Source: Rhizobacter sp.
GTDB lineage: Bacteria; Pseudomonadota; Gammaproteobacteria; Burkholderiales; Burkholderiaceae_C
DNA: 64,000 nt
Reading direction: 5' to 3'
Assembly: GCA_019635355.1 (NCBI GenBank)
Contig: JAHBZQ010000001.1
Coordinates: 3,720,001 to 3,784,000 of the forward strand
How positions within the stretch are numbered: position 1 is the stretch's first letter; the number at the start of each line of letters is the position of its first letter. Position numbers and translations under genes: made by a program. Positions 40,731-48,715 of the stretch are shown in pieces. The notes beneath the pieces were generated by a model, which saw only the letters and a list, made by a program, of their open reading frames with translations, ran no database searches and was not told the origin of the DNA.

Positions 40731-41987
40731 ATGAACGCACCTGCCTCTTCTGCTGTCTTCCAGACCGCCAACCCGCACGCGTTGGCCGTCATCCTCGACG
40801 CGGCGCAGACCCGATCGATCATCGCCTCGCGCGACATCTTCGACATCTCCGGCACCAAGCTCTGGGCGCGTGACCAGCCGGTGTCGCAGGCGCTGCAGCG
40901 CAAGCTGATGGACCGCCAGCTGCGCCACCCGCTCGAAGCATGCCTGCTGGCCGAAGACGGCGTGACCGCGCACTCGCTGGTGCACTCGCTGGAAACGCTG
41001 CTCTCGCGCGATGGCGGCCTCGCGCCGCTGCTCATGCCGCACGCGGCCAAGCTGCTGCGCGAAGCGCCGCACCTGCCGCTGCACCCGGTGGCGCAGCTGC
41101 TGCTCACCGCCAGCCAGGCCTCGCGCCCCGAAGCCTTCGAGCATGCGGTGGAGGCGATGGCGCTCAACGGCGCACTCGCCATCGCCCACGGTGCCAGCCG
41201 CGGCGACGTGCGCCTGGCCATGCTCGCCGGCCTGCTGCACGACCTGGGCGAGATGTACATCGCGCCCGAGCACGGCGAAGCCGACGTCGAGCACATGCTG
41301 CAGTTCGAGAGCTACCAGCACCTGGTGGTGCACCCGCACGTGGGCCAGCTGCTCCTGCAGCAGCTCACCGACTACCCGCCCAGCGTGGCGCGTGCGGTCG
41401 CCGAGCACCACGAGCGGCTCGATGGCTCGGGCTACCCGCACTGCCTGCAGCGCGAGCAGCTCTCGCCGCAGGGCCGCCAGCTCGCCATCACCGAAGCGGT
41501 GCTCGCCGTGCTGCGCAGCGAGTGCCCCGAGCTCGCCCGCGCGAGCGTGGCACTGCGCGTGGTGCCCGGCGAGTTCGACCTGAGCCTGGTCGGCCCCATC
41601 GCGCAGGCGGCGCGGCAGCAGCCGCTCCCGGCGTCGTCGCTCACGCCCGACGAGATGCGGGTGCGCCTGTCGCTGCTCGATGCGGCCCTGCACACCGCGC
41701 ACGCCGGCATCGTGGCGCTGGCATCGACTGCGAAGTCTCAAGCCCTGATGGACGCGCTGACACTGTCGCAAGCCCTGCTCGCCCGCCTGCGCAAGGGCTG
41801 GGCGGCGAGCGGCCTGTGGAGCGGTGGCGAGCTGGCACTGCAAGACGCCGCCGAGATCGAAGCGGTGGAGCACGAGTTGTTGTTCCGCCTGCGCGCGATC
41901 CGAAGCGCGACGCTGCTGCGCGCCGGCAAGCTGCCGGCGGGCGACCTGCAAAGCCTGATGGTGCTGGGCGAGCAGCTCGGCGCCTGA
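40731..41987 (+). CDS. HD-GYP-type c-di-GMP phosphodiesterase-like protein
   Basis: A 418-residue cytoplasmic protein with a central HD-GYP domain. The metal ligands appear in LLHDLGEMYIAPEHG (HD pair), VVHPHVGQLL and HHERLDGSGYP (GYP with HHE). N-terminal and C-terminal flanks of about 120 residues have no known domain. The intact H-D and GYP residues suggest hydrolysis of c-di-GMP or a sensing role. ATG 40731 starts MNAPASSA. It adds to the c-di-GMP proteins in this window. Confidence 0.85.
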   Translation: MNAPASSAVFQTANPHALAVILDAAQTRSIIASRDIFDISGTKLWARDQPVSQALQRKLMDRQLRHPLEACLLAEDGVTAHSLVHSLETLLSRDGGLAPLLMPHAAKLLREAPHLPLHPVAQLLLTASQASRPEAFEHAVEAMALNGALAIAHGASRGDVRLAMLAGLLHDLGEMYIAPEHGEADVEHMLQFESYQHLVVHPHVGQLLLQQLTDYPPSVARAVAEHHERLDGSGYPHCLQREQLSPQGRQLAITEAVLAVLRSECPELARASVALRVVPGEFDLSLVGPIAQAARQQPLPASSLTPDEMRVRLSLLDAALHTAHAGIVALASTAKSQALMDALTLSQALLARLRKGWAASGLWSGGELALQDAAEIEAVEHELLFRLRAIRSATLLRAGKLPAGDLQSLMVLGEQLGA

Positions 41988-42030
41988 CCGTTCAGGGCGC
42001 GGCGCATCAGGCCCACACGGTGACCGGACA

Positions 42031-42435
42031 CTAGCCGTCGTGTGGCTTGGTGCGCCCTGCCTTGAGCAGGCTGCGCTGGCCTTTCGCCTGCAGGCGCCGC
42101 TGTTTGGACGCGAAGGTCGGCTTCGTCGGCTTGCGCGCGCGTGGCGGCGTGGCCACGCTGTCGATCAGCTCCTGCAGGCGTTGCAGGGCCTCTTCCCGGT
42201 TGGCCTCGCGGCTGCGCGCGGTCTGGGCCTTGATGACGACCACACCCTCGTCGGTGATGCGGTGGTCGCGCAGGGCCAGCATTCGCTCCTTCACCGGCTC
42301 GGGCAGGGATGAGGCGCGGATGTCGAAGCGCAGGTGCACCGCGCTCGAGACCTTGTTGACGTTCTGCCCGCCCGCGCCTTGGGCGCGGATGGCGGTGATC
42401 TCCACCTCGCTGGGGTCGAGCCTGAAGGGCATCAT
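42031..42435 (-). CDS. arfB: Alternative ribosome-rescue peptidyl-tRNA hydrolase
   Basis: A 134-residue ArfB/YaeJ, which releases peptides from stalled ribosomes lacking stop codons. The catalytic GGQ is in AIRAQGAGGQNVNKVSSAVH. The C-terminal basic tail (KPTKPTFASKQRRLQAKGQR) enters the empty mRNA channel, as in E. coli. The start ATG at 42435 overlaps the stop of the upstream membrane gene; ATG 42432 is nearly as good. The alr - membrane protein - arfB order suggests one transcript. Confidence 0.92.
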   Translation of the reverse strand: MMPFRLDPSEVEITAIRAQGAGGQNVNKVSSAVHLRFDIRASSLPEPVKERMLALRDHRITDEGVVVIKAQTARSREANREEALQRLQELIDSVATPPRARKPTKPTFASKQRRLQAKGQRSLLKAGRTKPHDG

Positions 42436-43100
42436 CGCCACAGCTGCGAGATCGACACCCAGCCGGGCTGCCACAGGCGCAGGCCCCAGCCGAGCGCGGC
42501 GCTCATGAGCACCATCAGCACGCCGATCAGCCAGGTCTTGCCGAGGATGTGCACGAAGGCATCGTCTTCCGACTTCGGGCGCAGCACACGGCGCGCGATC
42601 AGCGTGCCGAAGACGAACTGCACCGCCACCTCGGCCAGCAGGCCGGCCAGGCCGTCGACCAGCATCACCGGCAGCAGGCCGGTGGCGAGCAGCACGCCCA
42701 CGAGCATCAGCAAGAGGGCGGGGATGAGCAGCAACAGGCCGGCTTCGTCGAAGCTCAGCAGGTCGGCGGCACTGCCGAGCACGTCGCCCCAGTCGAAGGA
42801 CTTTTGCGCGGCCTCGCTGCGCCGCACCGGTTCCACCGCCGCCACACGCTCGCCGAGCGTCGGGTCACCGCGCACCGAGGCGGCGAAGTGCTTGAGCCAC
42901 ACCTGCACGCCGAGCACGAGGCCGAGCGCGTACATCAGCAGGGCACTCATCGCGTAGCGAGCGGCGGGCAGCGTCACGTCGAACACATGCAGCAGCGTCC
43001 AGCTGCTCGCCAGCCCGACCAGCAGGCACCACGCCGTCAACAACCACCCATGCCAGCGCAAGCGGCGCCGTGTGCGCGGGTGCAGCTCCCGCAGGCTCAT
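42432..43100 (-). CDS. Membrane protein of unknown function
   Basis: A 222-residue inner-membrane protein with about five helices, including WLLTAWCLLVGLASSWTLLH, AMSALLMYALGLVLGVQVWL and LIPALLLMLVGVLLATGLLP. The cytoplasmic loop (residues 78-110) contains GERVAAVEPVRRSEAAQKSF. I recognise no family. Its stop overlaps the arfB start. The 106-base gap to alr is filled by copy 2 of the dispersed repeat, which acts as its leader. Confidence 0.7.
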   Translation of the reverse strand: MSLRELHPRTRRRLRWHGWLLTAWCLLVGLASSWTLLHVFDVTLPAARYAMSALLMYALGLVLGVQVWLKHFAASVRGDPTLGERVAAVEPVRRSEAAQKSFDWGDVLGSAADLLSFDEAGLLLLIPALLLMLVGVLLATGLLPVMLVDGLAGLLAEVAVQFVFGTLIARRVLRPKSEDDAFVHILGKTWLIGVLMVLMSAALGWGLRLWQPGWVSISQLWR

Positions 43101-43103
43101 GAC

Positions 43104-43203
43104 AGCCCCTCGGCCGACGAGTACGTCGACCGATCCCCCGAGGGGATGCGGGCCGCCCTTCGATACCTCAGGACAGGACTTGGAGCGGCCCGGCGCTCGG
43201 CCC
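43104..43203. repeat. Dispersed repeat, copy 2 (with insertion)
   Basis: A 100-base copy of the element at 40554-40632, in the same orientation. It carries an extra segment CTTCGATACCTCAGGACAGG (about 43159-43178) that looks like part of a known Burkholderiales REP sequence (from memory). The alternative pairing CCCCTCGG (43107-43114) with CCGAGGGG is perfect here. It fills the gap between alr and the next gene. Confidence 0.85.
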
Positions 43204-43206
43204 GCT

Positions 43207-44316
43207 TCATGCTGAATGCACAGGTACCCGCGCAGCCACCGCACACATCAGCTCGTAGCCGATGGTGCCGGCCGACTGCGCCACCTCGTCGATCGGCAGT
43301 TGCGTGTCGTGTGGGCCGCGGCCCCACAGCGTGACCTCGCTGCCAACGTTCGCGTCGGGCACCGGCGTCAGGTCGACCGCCAGCATGTCCATCGACACCC
43401 GCCCGACCGTGCGCGTGCGCACGCCGTTCACCAGCACCGGCGTGCCGGTGCCGGCATGGCGCGGGTAGCCGTCGGCATAGCCGCAGGCGACCACGCCGAT
43501 GCGCATCGCGCGGTCGGCCATGAAGCTGCTGCCGTAGCCCACCGTGTCGCCGGCCTGCAGCTGCTGCGTGCCGATCAGGCGCGAGCGCAGGGTCATCGTG
43601 GGCTGCAGGTCCCATTGCGCGATGCTGTGCTGCGGGAAGTCGGGCGACGAGCCGTAGAGCATGATCCCCGGGCGCACCCAGTCGCCGCGCACGCCGGGGC
43701 GGTCGGGCGCGTAGCGCAGCGTCGCGGCGCTGTTGCTGAGCGAGCGTTCGCCCGCCAGGTCGTGCGTGGCGGCCTCGAAGGTCTCGATCTGGTGGGCGAT
43801 GCCGCGTGGCGAGGCCGGGTCGGCATCGGCGTCCGACAGGTGCGTCATCAGCGTGATCTCGTCCACCTGCGTCAGGCCCGAGAGCCGCTGCCAGGCGTTG
43901 CGGAAGGCCGAGGGCGTGAAGCCGAGCCGGTTCATGCCGCTGTTCATCTTCAGGTAGACGTGGTGCGGCCAGGTCGTCTTGTGGGTGGCCAGCCAGTCGA
44001 TCTGCGCCTCGTGGTGCACCACGTGCCAGAGGTTCAGGCGGGAGCAGAGCTCGAGGTCGCGCGCTTCGAAGCAGCCTTCGAGCAGCAGGATGGGCCCGCG
44101 CCAGCCGAGCGCACGGATGCGTTCGGCCTCGGCCAGGTCGAGCAGCGCGAAGCCATCGGCCGACTGCAACCCCGGGTAGGCGCGTTCGATGCCGTGCCCA
44201 TACGCGTTGGCCTTCACCACCGCCCAGACCTTGGCGTCGGGCGCGTGCTGGCGTGCGCGGCGCAGGTTGTGGGCCAGCGCATCGGCGTGAACCAGGGCTT
44301 CGATGGGGCGCGGCAT
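43207..44316 (-). CDS. alr: Alanine racemase
   Basis: A 369-residue fold-type III PLP racemase that makes D-alanine for peptidoglycan. The PLP lysine lies in WAVVKANAYGHGIERAYPGL, the catalytic Tyr in FMADRAMRIGVVACGYADGY, and MNSGMNRLGF is the conserved domain joint. SMDMLAVDLTPVP near the end also matches. It diverges from lplT across 95 bases; this alr/lplT arrangement is common in Burkholderiales. It leads into a downstream membrane gene and arfB. Confidence 0.95.
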   Translation of the reverse strand: MPRPIEALVHADALAHNLRRARQHAPDAKVWAVVKANAYGHGIERAYPGLQSADGFALLDLAEAERIRALGWRGPILLLEGCFEARDLELCSRLNLWHVVHHEAQIDWLATHKTTWPHHVYLKMNSGMNRLGFTPSAFRNAWQRLSGLTQVDEITLMTHLSDADADPASPRGIAHQIETFEAATHDLAGERSLSNSAATLRYAPDRPGVRGDWVRPGIMLYGSSPDFPQHSIAQWDLQPTMTLRSRLIGTQQLQAGDTVGYGSSFMADRAMRIGVVACGYADGYPRHAGTGTPVLVNGVRTRTVGRVSMDMLAVDLTPVPDANVGSEVTLWGRGPHDTQLPIDEVAQSAGTIGYELMCAVAARVPVHSA

Positions 44317-44353
44317 GGCGGGGATTCTGCCAGCGGGCCCTGTCGTCCCTGCG

Positions 44354-44362
44354 TGCTATAAC
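44354..44362 (+). promoter_or_regulatory. Extended -10 promoter for lplT
   Basis: TGC-TATAAC is an extended -10 element at 44354-44362, 50 bases before the lplT start. Transcription would begin near 44369. No clear -35 is seen, as usual for extended -10 promoters. Confidence 0.45.
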
Positions 44363-44411
44363 CCCGCCGCACCCCACGCGGCCCCTTGCAGTACGACCTG
44401 TTTCTCGCCGA

Positions 44412-45689
44412 ATGAAAAAAGGCTTCTACACGATCATGTCGGCGCAGTTCTTCAGCTCGCTGGCTGACAACGCGCTCTTCGTCGCCGCCGTCGAACTGCT
44501 GAGAACCTCCGGCCAGCCCGAGTGGCAGCGTGCCGCGCTGGTGCCGATGTTCGCGTTGTTCTACGTGATCCTCGCGCCGCTGGTGGGCGCGTTTGCCGAT
44601 GCGGTGCCCAAGGGGCGGGTGATGTTCGTCTCGAACCTCATCAAGGTGGTGGGTTGCCTGATGATGCTCTTCGGCACCCACCCGCTGCTGGCCTACGCCA
44701 TCGTCGGCCTCGGCGCGGCAGCCTACTCGCCAGCCAAGTACGGCATCCTCACCGAGCTGCTGCCCAACTCGCAGCTGGTCAAGGCCAACGGCTGGATCGA
44801 GGGCCTCACCATCGCCTCCATCATCCTCGGCGTGCTGCTCGGCGGGCAGCTCGTGGGGCAGGCGGTGTCGCGCATGATGCTGGGCATCGACGTTCCGATG
44901 ATCGACACCGGCATCGACACCGCGCCTGAAGCGGCCATCTCGGCGCTGATCGTGCTCTACGCCATCGCCGCGCTCTTCAACCTCAAGATCCCGCGCACCG
45001 AAGCCCCGCTGCAGCCGATGACGGGCAACGTCGTCACGCTGGTGCGCGACTTCTCCAGCTGCAACGCGCGCCTGTGGGGCGACAAGCTGGGCCAGATCTC
45101 GCTGGCCACGACCACGCTGATCTGGGGCGTGTCGGGCAACTTCCGCTACATCGTGCTCGCCTGGGCCGCCGCGGCCCTCGGCTACGGCACCACGCAGGCC
45201 TCGGCGCTCGTCGGCGTGGTGGCAATCGGCACCGCCGTGGGGGCGGTGGTGGCCTCGATGCGCATGCGCCTCGACCAGGCCACCAAGGTGATCCCGATGG
45301 GCATCGCGATGGGGCTGCTCGTGATCGCGATGAACTTCATCAGCAACGTCTGGACGGCGGCGCCCTTCCTGCTGGTGCTGGGCGCCATCGGCGGCTTCAT
45401 GGTGGTGCCGATGAACGCGCTCTTGCAGCACCGCGGCCACAACCTCATGGGCGCCGGCCGCTCGATCGCCGTGCAGAACTTCAACGAGCAGGCCTGCATC
45501 TTGGCGCTCGGCGCCTTCTACACCGGCATGACGAAATTCGGCCTGTCGGCGTTTGCCGCCATCACCGTGTTCGGCCTCGTCGTGGCCGGCGCGATGTGGG
45601 TGATCGGCCGCTGGCACTCCAGCAACTGCGTTCGCTTCAAGGACGAAGTCGACCACCTGCTCGCGCTGGCGCGCTCCGACAAGCACTGA
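44412..45689 (+). CDS. lplT: Lysophospholipid transporter LplT
   Basis: A 425-residue inner-membrane MFS protein with about twelve helices. LplT flips lysophospholipids inward for re-acylation. The opening MKKGFYTIMSAQFFSSLADN is nearly diagnostic. Other features are VPKGRVMFVSNLIKVVGCLM, AAAYSPAKYGILTELLPNSQ, and GAGRSIAVQNFNEQACIL. No fused acyltransferase domain (Aas) is present. It is divergent from alr and followed five bases later by an EamA transporter gene. Confidence 0.95.
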   Translation: MKKGFYTIMSAQFFSSLADNALFVAAVELLRTSGQPEWQRAALVPMFALFYVILAPLVGAFADAVPKGRVMFVSNLIKVVGCLMMLFGTHPLLAYAIVGLGAAAYSPAKYGILTELLPNSQLVKANGWIEGLTIASIILGVLLGGQLVGQAVSRMMLGIDVPMIDTGIDTAPEAAISALIVLYAIAALFNLKIPRTEAPLQPMTGNVVTLVRDFSSCNARLWGDKLGQISLATTTLIWGVSGNFRYIVLAWAAAALGYGTTQASALVGVVAIGTAVGAVVASMRMRLDQATKVIPMGIAMGLLVIAMNFISNVWTAAPFLLVLGAIGGFMVVPMNALLQHRGHNLMGAGRSIAVQNFNEQACILALGAFYTGMTKFGLSAFAAITVFGLVVAGAMWVIGRWHSSNCVRFKDEVDHLLALARSDKH

Positions 45690-45694
45690 CCGCC

Positions 45695-46582
45695 ATGCGG
45701 TCTTCATCCCGGTTGTGGCCCGCGCTGGCCTTGATGGTCAACGCCTTCGTGTGGGGCGTGTCATGGTGGCCGTTTCGCCACCTGCAATCCGCCGGCCTGC
45801 ACCCGCTGTGGGCCACCGTGCTGGTCTACCTCGTCGCGGTGGTGGTGATCGCCATCGCCCGTCCGCACGCCTTCGGCCAGGTGCTGCGCCGGCCGGTGCT
45901 GTGGGTCCTGGTCATCGCCTCGGGCAGCACCAACGCCGCCTTCAACTGGGGCGTGGCCATCGGCGACGTGGTGCGGGTCGTGCTGCTTTTCTACCTGATG
46001 CCCTTGTGGGTGGTGCTGCTCGCGCGCGTGCTGCTGCACGAGAAGCTCACCTGGCTCGCAGGGGCGCGGGTGGTGCTGGCGCTGGGCGGGGCGGCCATCG
46101 TGCTGTGGCCCGAAGGGGGCGGCTCGTTTCCGCTCCCGCGCTCGCTGCCCGACTGGCTGGGCGTGTGCGGCGGCTTCTCGTTCGCACTCAACAACGTGAT
46201 GCTGCGGCGTGAAGCCGCGCAGCCGGAAGAGAGCCGGGCGCTGGCGATGTTCCTCGGCGGGGTGCTGGTGGCCGGCACGCTCGCGGCCACGCTGGCCACG
46301 CAGGGCCAGGTGGCCTGGCCGCCGGCGCCAGCGATGAGCTGGGTGCCGCTCGCGCTGGTGCTGAGCGGCTTCTTCCTGATCAGCAACGTGGCGCTGCAGT
46401 ACGGCGCGGCGCGCCTGCCGGCCAACGTGGCCTCGGTGGTGATGCTGACCGAGGTCTTGTTCGCTTCGGTCTCCGCCATGCTGCTGGGCGGCGGCACGCT
46501 GACCCCGGCGCTGGCGATGGGCGGTGGGCTGATCCTGCTGGCTGCGCTGCTGTCGACGCTCGACAGCCCCAGTGCCCACTGA
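45695..46582 (+). CDS. EamA/DMT-family transporter
   Basis: A 295-residue inner-membrane exporter with ten helices in two EamA repeats. Features are MVNAFVWGVSWWPFRHLQSA, IGDVVRVVLLFYLMPLWVVL (end of repeat 1) and its counterpart LPANVASVVMLTEVLFASVS. The predicted substrates are amino acids or metabolites. It follows lplT by five bases, so probably one transcript. It converges on the response regulator gene, ending one base before that gene's stop codon. Confidence 0.88.
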   Translation: MRSSSRLWPALALMVNAFVWGVSWWPFRHLQSAGLHPLWATVLVYLVAVVVIAIARPHAFGQVLRRPVLWVLVIASGSTNAAFNWGVAIGDVVRVVLLFYLMPLWVVLLARVLLHEKLTWLAGARVVLALGGAAIVLWPEGGGSFPLPRSLPDWLGVCGGFSFALNNVMLRREAAQPEESRALAMFLGGVLVAGTLAATLATQGQVAWPPAPAMSWVPLALVLSGFFLISNVALQYGAARLPANVASVVMLTEVLFASVSAMLLGGGTLTPALAMGGGLILLAALLSTLDSPSAH

Positions 46583-46583
46583 C

Positions 46584-47375
46584 TCAGCGCGCGCGGGTCG
46601 GGTCGACCTGGCGCAGGGCCGCCATGAACTCGTCTTCCATCAGCGGCTTGGTGAGGTAGGCATCGCAGCCAGCGAGGTCGCCGCGCACGCGGTCGGCGGA
46701 GCGGGTGCTGCCGGTCACGACGACCACGGCGGGGGCGATGTCGCCTGGGTGCGTGCGGCGCTGCTTCAGGTGCTGGCACACCGCCAGGCCGTCGAGCGGG
46801 CCTTCGCCGAGGTCGATGTCGAGGAAGACGATCGAGAAGGGTTGCGCGTCGAGCAGGGCCAGCGCCTCGTCGGCCGTCTGCACCGCATGCACGCGATAGC
46901 CCAGGCCCTGCAGCCGGCTCTGCAGGAACTTGAGCGCGATGCGGCTGTCGTCGAGCACCAGCACGTCGAGCGCGGGCGGGCTGTCGTCGCCGCGCAGGGC
47001 GTCGGGCGATGACACCACCCAGTCGGTCAGCGGCGGCTCGTCGAGCAGCGCGAGGCGCGCTTCGAGCAGCAGGTCGAGCTCGTGCAGCAGGCGCTTGGGT
47101 TCGATGGGCCGCGGCAGGTGGGCCGCCGCACCCGCCGGCGGGTGCGAGCCGATGAAGATCGCGTCTTGCACGCGGTGGGCGTCGTTGACGGCGTTGAGCG
47201 CGGCGGGGCTGTCGGCGTCGGCGATGACGAAGTCGCTTTCCACCAGCGAGTTGCCCTGCACGTAGGCGGGGGCGCGCTGTTGCTCCAGGCGGAACAAGGA
47301 AGCCAGCGTGCTGCGCTCGAAGTCGCTGAAGCCTTGCAGCGCAACGGTGTAGCGCATGGGGATGCGCTCGGGCAT
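46584..47375 (-). CDS. Response regulator with N-terminal second domain
   Basis: A 263-residue protein with a C-terminal receiver domain (about 135-258): LDVLVLDDSRIALKFLQSRL with the acidic pair, the phospho-acceptor Asp in IVFLDIDLGEGPLDG, T in VVVVTGSTRS, and K in CDAYLTKPL. The N-terminal half (about 1-120) resembles a receiver-like pseudo-domain (YTVALQGFSDFERSTLASLF). There is no DNA-binding output, so it may signal by protein contacts. The start ATG at 47375 (MPERIPMRY) is uncertain; 47357 is an alternative. No cognate kinase is adjacent. Confidence 0.83.
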   Translation of the reverse strand: MPERIPMRYTVALQGFSDFERSTLASLFRLEQQRAPAYVQGNSLVESDFVIADADSPAALNAVNDAHRVQDAIFIGSHPPAGAAAHLPRPIEPKRLLHELDLLLEARLALLDEPPLTDWVVSSPDALRGDDSPPALDVLVLDDSRIALKFLQSRLQGLGYRVHAVQTADEALALLDAQPFSIVFLDIDLGEGPLDGLAVCQHLKQRRTHPGDIAPAVVVVTGSTRSADRVRGDLAGCDAYLTKPLMEDEFMAALRQVDPTRAR

Positions 47376-47503
47376 GGGGACTTTCGGTCGTGGCGGTGGC
47401 CGATGTTCGGCGCCGGCCGAAGGGGCGTCAACCCTGCTCGGCGCCGGATGGGCGGCGGCGCTACGATCGGCACCCACATTTGTCACACCCGGCAGGAGGG
47501 TCC

Positions 47504-47989
47504 ATGACCAGCGTTTACGACTTCGAGGCTGTTTCCATCGATGGCCAACCCGCCCAGCTGTCCACTCAGCGCGGCAAGGTGCTGCTGATCGTGAACACGG
47601 CGAGCGCCTGCGGCTTCACGCCGCAGTTCGGCGGGCTCGAGAAGCTGTGGGAGCGCTACAAGGACAAGGGCCTGGTGGTCGTGGGCTTCCCGAGCAACGA
47701 GTTCGGCGGGCAGGACCCCGGCAGCAACGACGAGATCGCCTCCTTCTGCCAACTCAACTACGGCGTGAGCTTCCCGATGATGGAGAAGGTGAAGGTCAAC
47801 GGCGCCGACGCCCACCCGCTGTGGAAGTGGCTCACGAGCGAAGCCCCGGGCATCCTCGGCACCAAGGGCATCAAGTGGAACTTCACCAAGTTCCTCGTCG
47901 GCAAGGACGGGCAGGTGATCAAGCGCTACGCGCCGAACGACGCGCCCGAGTCGATCACCCAAGACATCGAAGCCGCGCTCGCCGCGTAA
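47504..47989 (+). CDS. Glutathione peroxidase family protein (Cys type)
   Basis: A 161-residue thiol peroxidase of the GPx family, reducing hydroperoxides using thioredoxin or glutathione. The peroxidatic Cys is in NTASACGFTPQFGGL (Cys, not Sec), the Gln in the FPSNEFGGQDPGSN segment, and the Trp/Asn pair in GIKWNFTKFLV. A GGAGG precedes ATG 47504 with good spacing. The gene ends two bases before the convergent Crp/Fnr gene. Confidence 0.93.
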   Translation: MTSVYDFEAVSIDGQPAQLSTQRGKVLLIVNTASACGFTPQFGGLEKLWERYKDKGLVVVGFPSNEFGGQDPGSNDEIASFCQLNYGVSFPMMEKVKVNGADAHPLWKWLTSEAPGILGTKGIKWNFTKFLVGKDGQVIKRYAPNDAPESITQDIEAALAA

Positions 47990-47991
47990 GC

Positions 47992-48657
47992 CTACGCGGG
48001 CACCCACAGCCCGCCGTAGGCCACGCGCAGCCGATGCTGTGCAGCAAGCTGCTGGATCAACTCGTTGACCGTCTGCCGCGACAGGCTGGCGAGTGCCGCC
48101 AGCTCTGCCTGCGTGGTGCGGATGTGGCGCCAGCCCTGCGCATCGGGCGGGCCGGCGCGGTCGGTGCGGGCCAATTGTTCGAGGGCGAGGCGCAGGCGCT
48201 CGTCGGCGCTGCGGTGCCGCGAGGCTTCGAGCAGCCGCAGCGTGCCGTGGTAGCGGCGGGCGTATTCGCGCATCAGCGCTCGCGCGAAACCCGGCACCTC
48301 GTCCATCAGGTACTCGTAGGCCGCCGGCCCGAAGGCGACCACGCGCGAGGCCTTGGCGCCACCTTGCACCTCGAAGGTCGACGGCTCGCCGCTCGCGAAC
48401 GACGACAGGCCGAAGAGCCGCCCGGGCGGCACCCGCTCGATCACCGACGCTTCGCCGTCCACCGTCAGGAAACGGATCTCCATCTCGCCGCTGGCCAGGC
48501 CGAAAAGGGCGGGCGTGGCGTCGCCCTGGCGCAGCAGCACCTGGCCGCGGCCCAGGCGGTGCAGGCGGCAGCGCGGCAGCAGGCCGCGCCAGTGCGCGTC
48601 GGTCAGCGTCAGCTCGGGGAGGCTCGTGCCCAGCACGCGGGCCACGTCGTCTTGCAT
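47992..48657 (-). CDS. Crp/Fnr-family transcriptional regulator
   Basis: A 221-residue CRP-like regulator. The N-terminal cyclic nucleotide-binding fold has QGDATPALFGLASGEMEIRF then PPGRLFGLSSFASGEPSTFE, lacking the RTAS-type cAMP contacts in a clear form. The C-terminal HTH is TQAELAALASLSRQTVNELI. No N-terminal Cys cluster is present, so it is not an oxygen-sensing Fnr. The gene diverges from a DUF2332 protein, with a perfect palindrome nine bases upstream of its start. Confidence 0.9.
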   Translation of the reverse strand: MQDDVARVLGTSLPELTLTDAHWRGLLPRCRLHRLGRGQVLLRQGDATPALFGLASGEMEIRFLTVDGEASVIERVPPGRLFGLSSFASGEPSTFEVQGGAKASRVVAFGPAAYEYLMDEVPGFARALMREYARRYHGTLRLLEASRHRSADERLRLALEQLARTDRAGPPDAQGWRHIRTTQAELAALASLSRQTVNELIQQLAAQHRLRVAYGGLWVPA

Positions 48658-48665
48658 CGCTTGAT

Positions 48666-48681
48666 TGTCGGATGCCCGACA
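48666..48681. promoter_or_regulatory. Palindrome between the Crp/Fnr and DUF2332 genes
   Basis: TGTCGG (48666-48671) and CCGACA (48676-48681) are perfect inverted copies around ATGC, a 16-base site of the size Crp/Fnr dimers bind. It lies 9 bases from the regulator start and 35 from the divergent gene, so autorepression is likely. Confidence 0.6.
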
Positions 48682-48715
48682 TTTGAGCCGCAAGCCCGGG
48701 GCTACGCTGCCGTGC

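Noticed and set aside
36591..44316. Genomic island inserted between radA and alr
   Set aside because: GC content and codon use look the same as the flanks, and no integrase or attachment repeat is seen; only the short dispersed repeats mark the region.
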